Origin: Thozetella sp. PMI_491
Lineage: Eukaryota; Ascomycota; Sordariomycetes; Chaetosphaeriales; Chaetosphaeriaceae
DNA: 64,000 nucleotides
NCBI GenBank assembly: GCA_021432635.1
Contig: MU270017.1
Coordinates: forward strand, 1,118,566 to 1,182,565
Direction: 5' to 3'
Positions 1 through 10,247 of this stretch are shown in pieces. The position numbers were made by a program, and so were the translations under genes. The notes beneath the pieces were generated by a model. That model saw nothing but the letters and a program-made list of their open reading frames with translations. It ran no database searches and was not told the DNA's origin. Each line of letters starts with the position of its first letter. Position 1 is the first letter of the stretch.

Positions 1-759
1 CCAATCGGCACGACAACGGTGGTTATCGGTCGTGCTCTGGATCCCTTCCTTCAGTATCGCTTGATCAATGGCTGGGGCGCGTCATTTCTGTCCAAGCTTG
101 GACTCGCGGTCGTGCCGGCCGCGGTTCCGGCCTTCCACACCGGGATCTCCGCCCTAGACTCGCTCGGGCTCTCGCTTCCGCGTCTTGTCGTGCTCGCCAT
201 GTCCGTTGGCAGTGCCGCCAAGCATATCCTCTGGGCAACGGCGCTATCGAATGAGGAACTCACGCCTCAGTTCGCGGTCATGATCTCCGGGTACAACGCC
301 GTCTTGAACACCGCGAACGCCCTCTTCTTTGTGGCTGCCGCTACGTCTTCGTCCCTTGCCTCGCCGCAGATTTCTATCCCAGGGACCGGCGCCACAGTCA
401 GCCTCCCGGTCGTTCTCGGCACCCTTCTCTACACTGCCGGCATCGCTATTGAGACCGTCTCTGAGATCCAGCGCAAGCAGTTCAAGGATCGGCCTGAGAA
501 CAAGGGCAAGATCTGCACCACGGGGCTGTGGGGATGGGCCAGGCACATCAACTACACCGGGTACACCATGTGGCGCACCGGTTTCGCCCTGGCTGCCGGC
601 GGCTGGATTCCGGCTGCGCTGATTTTCGCCATGCAGAGCCACGGCTTCCTGACCCGGAGCATCGGGAGCCTAGACTCTTACATGACGGAGAAGTACGGTG
701 AGCAGTGGGCCAAGTACAACAGGAATGTTCCGTGGAAGATTTTCCCGGGCATCTACTGA
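1..759 (+). CDS. DUF1295 / steroid 5-alpha-reductase-like membrane protein (5' end cut by window)
   Basis: The reading frame is open from the first base of the window and there is no ATG until base 199, so the true start most likely lies upstream. The roughly 250 visible residues are strongly hydrophobic with several membrane spans. The C-terminal block has the features of the DUF1295/steroid reductase C-terminal fold: a GLWGWARHINYTGY segment, then a late SYMTEKYGEQWAKYN segment, ending in PGIY. This fold binds NADPH in sterol reductases and is shared with isoprenylcysteine methyltransferases, so the substrate cannot be named from sequence. It would sit in the ER or another internal membrane. 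No intron is needed in the visible part. Family call is solid; function is unknown. Confidence 0.8.
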   Translation, partial: PIGTTTVVIGRALDPFLQYRLINGWGASFLSKLGLAVVPAAVPAFHTGISALDSLGLSLPRLVVLAMSVGSAAKHILWATALSNEELTPQFAVMISGYNAVLNTANALFFVAAATSSSLASPQISIPGTGATVSLPVVLGTLLYTAGIAIETVSEIQRKQFKDRPENKGKICTTGLWGWARHINYTGYTMWRTGFALAAGGWIPAALIFAMQSHGFLTRSIGSLDSYMTEKYGEQWAKYNRNVPWKIFPGIY

Positions 760-1028
760 GGCGGGTGGAGCCGAGAATGCAACGGTAGAGAAGATCCGGT
801 GCTCAGTATTAACGAGGATATCACTGTACTCTATGTAAGATGCGAGACCGCTAGCTGAAAGAAATATGAACTCCTCAGCATGGTATCGACCCATGTGGAT
901 GTATTCAATACAAAAACACCGTTGCCGTGAAACCGGGCGTGCTATGCAATGTGTCCCGGTCGCGCTGGGCCCATTAATGGGCCCATTGCACCATTGCGCC
1001 CCCTTCCCGTCCCCATACCACCCTATGT

Positions 1029-2793
1029 TCACATGCTGTCCTCCATCTGCCGACTCCTAGTCTTGGCCCAGTTGTCGCGCTCCTGCTTGCCTCCCTGACT
1101 CTCGAGGCCCATGCCGCGTTCAACCCACTCCTTGCTGCCCATCTCAGTGAGCCGGGAGAGGGCGCGGGCGAAGGCGAAAGCCTCCTCGTCGCCCGTGAAC
1201 AGGTTAGACTTGCGCAGCTGCTCGGTGTTGTGCTCCAGGTCGTCCATCATGTGGCTCATTACATCTTCGACCGACCGGCCCTGCGCTGCGCCCTCCTGGC
1301 CCATGAGCGATTCCTGCATCTCTTGCCTTGAGACGAAGAGTTCGGTGAGAGGCACCGCGGTGGTGAGCACTAGCTTGGCGTGCGACTCGTACACGGCATC
1401 GATGAAGGTGATGAAGCGCCGGGCTAGGTCTCGCTCCCGAAAGGTCATCCCCGGCACCTCGCTGACGATGAAGGCGTCGTAGGACCGCATCAACTCGATA
1501 TAGTCGGCGGCACTTGTCGGACGCCCGATCAACTCGTCGAAGGTGAACCAGGCGCACCGCCCGCTGACCCGGGGCACGTGGATCTCGCGGCCCCAGACCC
1601 TTTGCACTTCCGGATGGGGTTCGGGGGACTCCGGGTCGCCGAGGAAGCGGAACCACTTCTCGGCATGCGAGGCCGCGTGGTTGTCGAGCGGGGTGTGGTA
1701 CACGCCCGAAGGCGGGCGGGGGATCTTGCGGTAGTCGGTGGTCGAGTCGAGGTTGATGACGTGGAGACGTCTCTTGAGGAGCTGGATGGCAGGGATAAAG
1801 CTATCCCGCTGGATACCGTTCTTGTAGAGCTCGTCGGGATGCCGGTTGGACGTGGTCACAAGCACCACGCCGTGAGACATGAGGCACTCGAGCAGGCGGC
1901 GGAGGATCATGGCGTCGGCCACGTCGGTGCACTGGAACTCGTCGAAGCACAGCACGTTGCCCTGCTCGGCGATGTCGGCAGCAACGAAGGGGATGGCGTC
2001 AATGTCGTTGCCGTGCTCCATCTTCATCTTGTGCAACCGCCTGTGCACGTCCTGCATGAAGTTGTGGAAGTGGATTCGCGTCTTGGACTTGACGTTGCTG
2101 GGGAGCGTGTCGTAGAACAGATCCATGAGCATCGTCTTGCCGCTGCCCACATCACCGTACAGGTACAGCCCTCGGGGCAGATTCTCAGGGATTTCCAGCG
2201 CCGGGCCCTTGGAGCCTCCTCCGAACCATGATCCAAAGAGCGATTTCTGCGGCTTAAGCGATTCGAGGGTCGGGTGGACGACGGGCGGGGCGTGGTACTG
2301 GCGGAGCTCATCGTGGAGATGCTGGAGGCTCTGGATAATGCCTGCGGGAAGCCGCGGATCAGCGCTGGGCTTGCTTGTCACGGGAGGAGGGGCGGGCGCG
2401 GCAGGCATACATACCTCTTTGGTGCTCGTCGTTCCGCAGGGTCCCCCGATCCACACGCCTGTCATACTCTTGTATCGGGCCAATGTCGTCCGTGTTGACT
2501 GTACGACGTCAGTTCTTGGCGTTGGGGAGACACGGCGGCTGCGGCAGCTCACCATTCTTCACAGTGGCGCTCGAAACGGAGGAATTCCTTCTCAGCGCTC
2601 GGGCAGCAGCGGGAGACCGGGGAAAGGCGAAGGGACCGTGGCGCACGCCGAGAGCCAATGCCCGGCCGGCTTCGCTGCGTATGCGGCATCGCGTACAGAG
2701 GGTGCTGCGTCGTCGCGCATACCCTGGGGTCGCCGGAGCGGCCGGCCGTCTGGGCAGGAGGGCGGTTCGACGGAGGAGGGTCTGCGGACGCAT
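1029..2793 (-). CDS. AFG1: Afg1/LACE1-type mitochondrial AAA+ ATPase
   Basis: Three exons: 2793..2553, 2498..2415 and 2341..1029 (545 aa). Exon 1 encodes an Arg/Ala-rich, acid-poor leader (starting MRPQTLLRRTALLPRRP) that looks like a mitochondrial presequence. Exon 2 gives the family block around IQEYDRRV..GTLRNDEHQ. Exon 3 holds Walker A GDVGSGKT (about residues 171-178), the sensor and Walker B region VLCFDEFQ, and TTSNRHPDELY. Afg1 proteins act in the mitochondrial inner membrane or matrix in quality control of respiratory-chain subunits. Both introns have GT..AG ends and CTGAC/CTGAT branch sites, and the frame is kept across both junctions. A start at the ATG inside exon 3 would remove the leader and the YDRRV block, so the spliced model is preferred. 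Confidence 0.93.
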
Positions 2794-3571
2794 TTCGCCA
2801 GGGCAATTCCTTCAGGTTCTCGAGCGGGGCACTTTCGCGGCATAAACAGACATTGTCTCGCAGAATCTGCTGGTATAGAGTAGGACTGATTGGTAGATCC
2901 AGGGAGCAATGGCTAGAATATGAGACAAAGCCGCACGGTGAGGTGATTTTGGTGTTCGAGGAAGACTTGGCAGATTCTGCAGTGGCATATGTGTGGTGGG
3001 AGTTGAGCCCGCTTCCTCCAAAACGCCATCACGTCAGTGCCCGGCCGGGACGGGGACCGGAGATATATCGGCCTTGTTGCACCTTTTTTTCTTTTTGGGC
3101 TGGGGGCCGAGGTTACGGGACCCTCTTTGCTCTCGGAGGCGGCCGACACCCGCATCGCCCGATTTTTTATCCAAGACATGTCACGAGGCGTTTCTCCGCC
3201 GCGTGTCTGCGTCCTCTTTGTCTGAATGAAGTCTGGATGCGGCGTAGAAATTCCCTCCGTGGCCATGACCCAATCGTAACACGATCGCTTTGGTGCCTCT
3301 CGGTCGCTTTGGTGCCTCTTGGCAGCTTTGAGAGCCAGGCATCAGCCGCGTATTGGCAAATATCACCGAGTACAAAATTCGCAGCAGACTTTTCGCAGCA
3401 GACTTTGGTTGTTGTTATACGATATTTCTTATTTGGGTATAAAGCGTACCCTGCTCAAGGAGCCCTTCTTCCAAGCCAAACTTTTTGCGCCATCCTCCTA
3501 ATCCAAGCCGTCACAGAGGCATCATCCCATTAACTATGGTAGTATACATGGCAGTGGCCTCATTAGGCAAG
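2794..3571. other. Intergenic: AFG1 upstream region
   Basis: 778 bases between the AFG1 start and the 3' end of the cupredoxin gene. No credible gene. Two short direct duplications are visible: a 16-bp TCGCTTTGGTGCCTCT at 3285 and 3304, and a 14-bp TTCGCAGCAGACTT repeated head to tail from about 3377. A long open frame on the plus strand (2658-3533) has no recognisable domain and overlaps AFG1 exon 1. Confidence 0.6.
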
Positions 3572-4257
3572 TCATGACATATAAAGAGCGAAGGCAGCGG
3601 CAGCGACCAGGCCAGCGAACGACGCCCGGACGGAGCCGGCGGCGTTGGGCTTCGAGGTAGAGGGGGCCGGAGTCTCGCTAGTGGTGGTGCCACCGCTACC
3701 GCCGCCGGTGGTGGAGGAAGGCTCGGCCGGAGCAGGGCCGATGACACCTCCGAAGACCGCCGGCGGGGACTTGGCGTCCGTGGACACTGCCTTAGCCAGG
3801 CCCAGGTAGTTCTGCAGACTGCTGGAGATGGTGGGGTTGACAACGCCCACCATGCCATTCTTGCAGTGGGAGCCCGTGTTCTGGGAGCAGTAGTACACGA
3901 TGGGCTGGGTGTCGTTGATGGTGACCGTGAAGACGTTGGCCTGTGGCACGACGTTAGAATAGGCTCCAGTGACGCAACAGGGCAAATTAGACCTACATTC
4001 TGGGCCGAGCCGTTGGTGGGGAACCAGCCCGAGAAGAAGCCGCCAGTCGTGTCCGGGGCGGGGTTGCAGGCGTTGTCAAAGTCACCCCGGACGACGCTGT
4101 GGTTCTTGGCGTAGAAGTGGAACTCGAGGGTGTCGCCAACGCTAGCATTGAACGAGTTGGGCGCGAAGGTAAGGCCATCCTTGCCAACATTGATGCGGTG
4201 GGTGCTGGCCATGGCCTGCATGGCGAGGCCAGCAACCAGGAGAAGCTTGGAGAGCAT
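3572..4257 (-). CDS. Secreted GPI-anchored cupredoxin (extracellular serine-rich type)
   Basis: Two exons, 4257..3997 and 3940..3572 (209 aa), joined in phase across a GTAGGT..CCACAG intron with a CTAAC branch site. The N-terminus MLSKLLLVAGLAMQAMAS is a clear signal peptide. Next comes a single cupredoxin fold: the INVGKDGLTFAPNSFNASVGD opening strands, a KNHSVV segment with a candidate copper His, an FDNAC Cys, then IVYYCSQNTGSHCKNGMVG, which carries the Cys-His-Met copper-ligand pattern. A Ser/Thr/Pro/Gly-rich stalk and a C-terminal hydrophobic tail (FAGLVAAAAFALYMS) follow, which is a typical GPI-addition signal. Such proteins sit on the fungal cell surface; their role is largely undefined (copper binding or adhesion). 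Confidence 0.92.
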
Positions 4258-7024
4258 GGTGGCGGCTCGAGGGTATATGGAGTAAGAGCTACAGGTGCCG
4301 GTGAGCTAGGTGCTAGGTGCGAGGCTGAAGAGCTACCCTGACAAGTGTCGTAACGGAGAGAGTATGAGCAGGTTTGAGAAGGATTGAGATGGGATGAGAG
4401 ACAACAGACGGGTATGGACGAGGCGACAGGCACGGGATATAAGAAAGACAGCTCGCGCCCCTTGGGCTAGTTTCCTCAGCTCCCCTGCCCATCACATCTC
4501 GCGCTTTGGGGTGAGATGGACTAGCTCTGGCTAGCTCTGATGCAGCCGCGAGCCGCCGAAACGATTTGCCCCATGGCACAGCCCCTTTGAGTCTGGTAGG
4601 GCAGGAGGTGGCTTGCAGAAGTCTCGCGCCCGTGTCGCAGTAGGTTTGGTGCTGACGGTAACCACCCGCCCTAACCAGTTAGCATCCAGCCCAGCGACAG
4701 CTTGGGGCTCACGCCGGCAGGGGCTGAGGTAGCTCAATGCAGCTTCCGTGCCACCTCGAACGCCCACCAGCCCAGGCTAGGATGGATTTGATCTCACGTC
4801 AGGCATTGCTACGACAACAAGTCCTCGAGACTAGGTGAGGCTCTCGCCGGAAAGCCGCACCGGAAGGGGGAGGGACGGGGGGACGCAGATATCGATCACC
4901 GCCCCGTGCGCGAGCAACGCCACAAAGTTCGTCCAAGGAGAGAAGCAATGACCCCTCGCCGCCGCGGCACCTAACAAGGAAGCTGTGATCACCAAAAAAA
5001 CCCGGGGCTACCGGGCGGCATGGCGGGTGCTGGGTGTTGTCATCTCTGACAAGTCCGTGTCGTGTCTTCCCTTCCTCGCGGGTGTAAGCAAGACCCGCTG
5101 AAGTAGCCTCGAACCCTGTCCTCTTCGCATTCCAGGCCTAGGACTTGGGGGCCGGCTCGCCGGATGCAGCGATGGAACCGCTGAACAAAGTTTGAGGCAA
5201 CAGCTTTGGGAACGCGCTAGCTGCACCTTTCATCTTGACCTTAGCTCACAAGGGAGAGCCAAGCTTTTTCGGCTCTGCAAGGCCTGGCTAAAATTAGCTG
5301 ACTTGGAGGGTACCACAGCGGCCGCCCCAAACCCCGCTGGCGCCCGGGGGGGCGGAGCTACAGAGTACCACCAGGCACAAGGTCCAACCACGGCCCAATC
5401 CAGCAATCCAGCTGTGCGTCGTTACCGAAGGGGGGTTGTACGAAGTAGCCTCGCGCTTCGTAAAAGCATGCAGATTCCTCCTCCGTGAGGTATGGATGTT
5501 TCGACAGCATCGCATCGCATCGCCGCAACCAGCACCCAGCATCGGGTTGAAACATTCCAAACAGGCGGCGAGCAAGGGGGGGGCGACAAGGCCGAAGGAA
5601 GCGAGACTGGGCATCGACAGACAGCTAGCCAGCCGTGCGGTCCCAAAGCACGTTGCAAGGGTCCAGAGAAGATTGTCGCCGTTTCACGAGCAGCCACAAT
5701 GGCTCCCGCAATACATCGAAGGTGGTACCTAGTGTGCCGGGAATACAGGTGAAGCCGTCTGAGGCACGATATTAGTGGTACAACGGCACAAGCCGGACAG
5801 GTAGGTACGGTACTTTCTGTACCTCTCCCCCACCCATGCATCGAGGCCCCATCCCAAAGACCCTTTGTAGATCGAAGCCAGATGTAGCTTACTCCGTATA
5901 GCCGCGGATGGAGTCAGCAAACATTCTCGATTTCTGATCTTGAATTCCGGTCGCATCCACTCTACCGCTTCGCTCATCGCCCGAGCTGCATCATGGAAGG
6001 AGCGAGACTTCCCGAGAAGTGCGAATGTGGAGCGTGGTAATAATACCGGCAGGTGCCGCCCTCCCTCCAATTTTTATGCAGGCCGTTGAGGCGGCCGCAG
6101 AACCAAGTCCGAGAACCCGGATCAAGAACCTTCCGCTTTGCATGGAGCAGTGATGGTACCCGCTTGCCGCCCTGAACTGTGGCTTAGTCAAGGAGGAAGC
6201 TCGAGCGAAATATGCGAAATAATAAGCCAGTTCGCATGCCCCTGTCATTAGTTTCTACCGCCTTATGGATAAGCACAAAAGAAGATATTCCTCTCTCGGC
6301 TTTTAGCTCCAAGATCCGAGTTTTAGTATGTTCACATTGCGAAGTAGCTCGCTTAGCATATGTGAGGACACAATCTGAGCTGGGGTGGCTAGGTGCTTTA
6401 ATGCTGTTAGCCACGAGTAGCAATATCACCTTGGCTTCACTTATTTACTCTACTCTGATAGTCCACGAAACTTCGTATCAATGATTACAAGCATATATCT
6501 CAACGCTGCAGTTTGGCGGCAGCTGGTCCAAGGCAAGACTCGTTTGGACTGCTGCCCTTCATGCACTTGCGATTAACTAGCAGAGCGGCCACGGTTCCGT
6601 TGAATCTTCACTTCGCATTGGTTAACTAATTCAACTTGTCTAATCAGAGGCTTGAAGTGTTCCTGTGATTTAGAGCGAGAGTGAAGAGCGGACATTGAAT
6701 TTGGGTAGCGTCGGCCCCATAGGGCATATGCTATAGAGGCCTCTGCGCTAGAAACATGGCGGAGGGACAATAGGAGGGAAACAACCCTGGCTATAGGCAA
6801 ATACTAAGGGATTCTACGCGCGGATCCGATGCTTGGTGTTCTTAGGTTGCTACCCTCGTTAAAGAATCGTTAGAATCGTTACAGATTCGGTTAGTTCACC
6901 TTTGCTCCTTCTAGTCTCACCACAACATCAGACGAACTATCTTCCTCACTCAGAATTCAGGCGAAAAGTACGGAATTTCTTTATATTGTACAGCTAGAAT
7001 ATTCATCTGGCTCCGGGGCCCTGC
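4258..7024. other. Gene-free stretch between cupredoxin and lamB
   Basis: 2.8 kb with no frame that looks coding on either strand. The left third is GC-rich. From about 6180 to 7000 it becomes AT-richer with many stops, in keeping with decayed repeat or intergenic DNA. I see no terminal repeats or recognisable transposon protein. It separates the housekeeping left flank from the catabolic block. Confidence 0.5.
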
Positions 7025-7900
7025 TTACGCATGGCCGTGCGCCTTGTTGAACTCGTCGACCACTTCCCTGGTGGCCTTCACGATTTCGAGGCACCCAGGT
7101 GAGTCCGAGTGGCAGCAAATGGTCACCGGGTATTCCTTCACCGGGAGCGCCACCGTCTCGCCGGTCACCGCCGTGACCGACTTGGTTTCGATTTGCGACC
7201 GCACGTGCTTCTTGACCTCCTCGATGTCCCAGGGCTTCTTCTTGCGGTCGATCTGGAGCGACCCGTCGACCTTGTACTTGACGTCGCCGAAGAACTCGGC
7301 CCAGAAGGGAAGGCCGAACTCCTCGGCCGCCTGCTCCATGTACGTCCCCGCCAGCCCGAACACGGGGGTGCCCTTGGGCACGCCCGCCATCACGGCCCGT
7401 GCGACCTCGAGATCGCGGCACATCATGCCGTAAAGGATCCCGTGGGGCTTGACGTGGTGCAGCGGCACGCCCTCGCGGTCTAGGAAGGCCTTCAAGGCAC
7501 CTACTTGGTAAATGACGTTTGCCGTGTGCTCCTCGGGGGTGAGCTTCATCTCTCGCCTGCCGAATCCCTGAATGTCGGGGAGGCCTGGGTGGGCTCCCAC
7601 TTTGATTCCGTGCTCCTTGCTGAGCTTTACGGCTTCGGCCATGACCAGAGGGTCACTTTCCTCTCGATTAGCTTGGGGCACGCGCTCATGCGAGAGCATG
7701 ACAAACCTACCCGGCACTGCAGGAGATGTCAGCGGGACTATACGCGGCTTTAACGATGAGAGAACGACTTACTGGAATCCACAGGCAATGTTGGCATGGT
7801 CGATCAAGGGGATGAGCTCTTCATCCGGCCCGCACTTGTAGTTGCCATACGCCTCCCCAAGGTCGACGTTAATGTAAGCCTTTCCTTTGATGTGGGCCAT
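7025..7900 (-). CDS. lamB: LamB/YcsF family protein (5-oxoprolinase subunit A / PxpA-like, lactam utilisation)
   Basis: Three exons: 7900..7773, 7716..7711 (only 6 nt) and 7655..7025 (254 aa, the usual length for this family). Exon 1 gives [20 protein letters not shown] and ANIACGF. The microexon completes the conserved FHAGD segment, and exon 3 continues [30 protein letters not shown] and a C-terminal [11 protein letters not shown] motif. The bacterial relative PxpA works with PxpB/PxpC in ATP-dependent ring opening of 5-oxoproline. Aspergillus lamB is needed to use lactams such as 2-pyrrolidinone. The KipI/KipA partners appear fused in the large gene at 13846-17728. The protein is probably cytosolic: no signal peptide or membrane span is visible. 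It is transcribed away from the DUR3-like gene, so the two may share the 2-kb promoter between them. Confidence 0.92.
7711..7716 (-). other. lamB: 6-nt microexon of lamB
   Basis: On the minus strand the six bases TGCCGG sit between ctgcag and gtaggt, both good splice signals. Flanking introns are 56 nt (7772-7717, branch GCTGAC) and 55 nt (7710-7656, branch GCTAAT). Including the microexon reads ..CGF-H-A-G-D-PLVM, which matches the family. Reading straight through gives a stop, and skipping it deletes Ala-Gly in frame. Confidence 0.82.
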
Positions 7901-9979
7901 GGTCGCTTGGTTGATTAATGGGGGGAGATGAACTTGGTACGGCAGTTAGAGATGTGACGTGGAAGGGGGGCTATAACTCCGTATTTCGAAGCCTAAGAAC
8001 TCCTCCTTAACCCCTCAGTCTTTAAGGGGTGGTTGACTATCCACAAGAATGGAGTTGTTACGCTATTTCGCGCCGCGAGCTAAGAGTCTGGGACGGAAGC
8101 GCTCTACGACGACCAGGATGCACCACTCTTTGTGTCCAACCGGGAATAAGGGCCTGGCGGAGGGGATCTGCCACTGCCCCCACCTCCTCCTAGTCGGGGT
8201 TTGCTCCTGTTGCGATAGGATGCACGTCAGAGGCCCCAAGATGGAGTAGGTGGGGAGGGGACTGACTCGTCGGTTCCGATAGATTTGACCCCACAGACAA
8301 CGGAGCCGTCAAGCACGTCTCCGCCGATAGCATTTCCAGTACCTAATTGTTTGCAAAGCTCCTGGTCACAGGATCGTAGGAGCCGTGATCTCGAAACCGC
8401 CTAATCGGCATGGCTGCGAGCCATCGTACCACGAGCGCTCGCATGGTTCCGTGGGCCGAAGCTTAGGGCTCTGTTAAATGTACTAATTCGCCGGCTTTCA
8501 GGCGTGTAAAACGTGGCGCATCGCTCGCTCCAGCTCAGGTCCGACATCAAGCCCCTTGCCGGCGATGTCAATCTTCGCGCCGACTCGACCTGCGACTAGT
8601 GCAAGCTTCCAAGAGATCTGCGGTACAGAATAACATCTCCGTCCCAGCGATCCGGAGCCGCCTGAGCTGTGCGACACGAGCTATTCACCCCAACAATCAA
8701 ACGAACCGCGCCCTGTCCCACGGCTCCGGACGTGGTATATCGGCATAGCAAGTTCGACCCGAGGGAACGGATGGCGGCTCAAGCGTCTAACTATAGCCGA
8801 CTACTCATCTACTTACATGGTAGCGCAAGAATCTTGCTAGGGGATCAATCGCAAGCTGTGGAGAGAGTCTAGGCCTGAAGTGCAGCTGCACTCGCTGGAG
8901 GCAGGTACAACAGGTGATTTCGAGGTAGAATTCCGGCCAGCACTTTACACGTCGCTATGCCGGTAGAGCCTCTTCCAGAGCCAGCACCGAGCAGGTCGCT
9001 CAGTTGCCTGTATGCCTGATTATAACAGACGAGAAGGCGCTTTTAGAAAGTTCAGTTGGCCCATACTACCGGTAACACGACTGGTTGGAGTCAACAGTCA
9101 CATCGTCCAAGCCTTGGAGATGGGAGCATTGGCCTGGAACGGCAGTGATAAGCGGCGGGTCCGAAAGGTGACACTGGTATCCTCCTGCATATGCGCGCTG
9201 ATACCGTCCAGAACTTGGGGTAAGTTACTGTTGAGATAAGGCCTCCAGAAATCTTGAATATTGCGCCTGGAGTCTATGATACCACGTCGGGAGCGAGAAT
9301 GGCGTATACACTAATACGGCTTCTCGTTGCTGGATAGCTTCTCCAACGGCGCCCCACCGATAGAGAACCCCTTTTCAAATTAGGCGTCTAACTAGACCAC
9401 CGGCTGGGAAATCTGTGGCAGGGAAGGCATCAGAAGCCATAGTCTCAGGCTGTCCGTATCAGCGGCTAGGCGCAGGTTGACGCTGAGGAGATAGCTCCAT
9501 GGGCAGACGGCACCGAAGCAACCGGTGGGTCCACCCAGCGTAGGCCCCGGCGGATCGGCAGTGGAGTTGCTTTACCTTTCTAGCTTGGGTCACCCTTTGT
9601 CCATGTCTTGGCCGGCCGCAGAGCCTGTTGTACTGTACCTTTCGCTGGCTACCGACGGGGGCACCACGCCACCAATGTAGCTCCACGCTAGTGCTGGGTC
9701 ACAATCAGGAGTCTGGGGTAAAGATAGCCAAAATAACGTAGTCTGACGAGGATCTCGAGCGTCTGGTCCCATCCCTGCACCGAACCCCCTGTGTTGCGAT
9801 GCCTTGGATGGAGACCTCGGTCGCGGACGAATGAGATACGGACCACGCCCAAGACGTCCACCCAGGCTGCACACTCCTGCCTCCGCGGTATTTGACTACG
9901 CGCTGCTGCACCCTCCAGATCCCGAACTTCTTCTTTTCGAAGCCATACCACTATCCCTAAGTAATCCAACGACCCAACC
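7901..9979. other. Divergent intergenic region, lamB / DUR3-like
   Basis: 2.1 kb between two divergent start codons. No gene is supported. Short open stretches around 8669-8872 and 9012-9239 have no family resemblance that I can defend. The region presumably holds the shared regulatory sequence for lamB and the transporter. I could not pick out a defined operator. Confidence 0.55.
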
Positions 9980-10215
9980 ATGTCTTCGGAGGACGTGTTC
10001 CAGATCCCGCCTCCCCTCAGCCAGAGCGTGGGCTATGGCATCCTCATCGGCGTTGGCGCCGCCTTCGCCGTGGGCATGTCCCTCGTCTCGTGGTTCCTCA
10101 GTCGGTACATGAACGAAATCCAGGACTCTGAAATGTTCATGGTGCGTCCTTCATGCGCGGCCTCGCTGCTCAGTTGTTTTCAAGTTCCTGCCTACTCAAC
10201 ATCCCGAGCGGAGCC

Positions 10216-10247
<32 letters not shown>

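Noticed and set aside
2658-3533. Long plus-strand open frame upstream of AFG1
   Set aside because: Overlaps AFG1 exon 1 on the opposite strand, has no conserved motif, and its composition is erratic.
8669-9239. Possible decayed gene between lamB and the DUR3-like gene
   Set aside because: Two short frames look faintly protein-like, but no motif or splice model joins them and nothing is recognisable.
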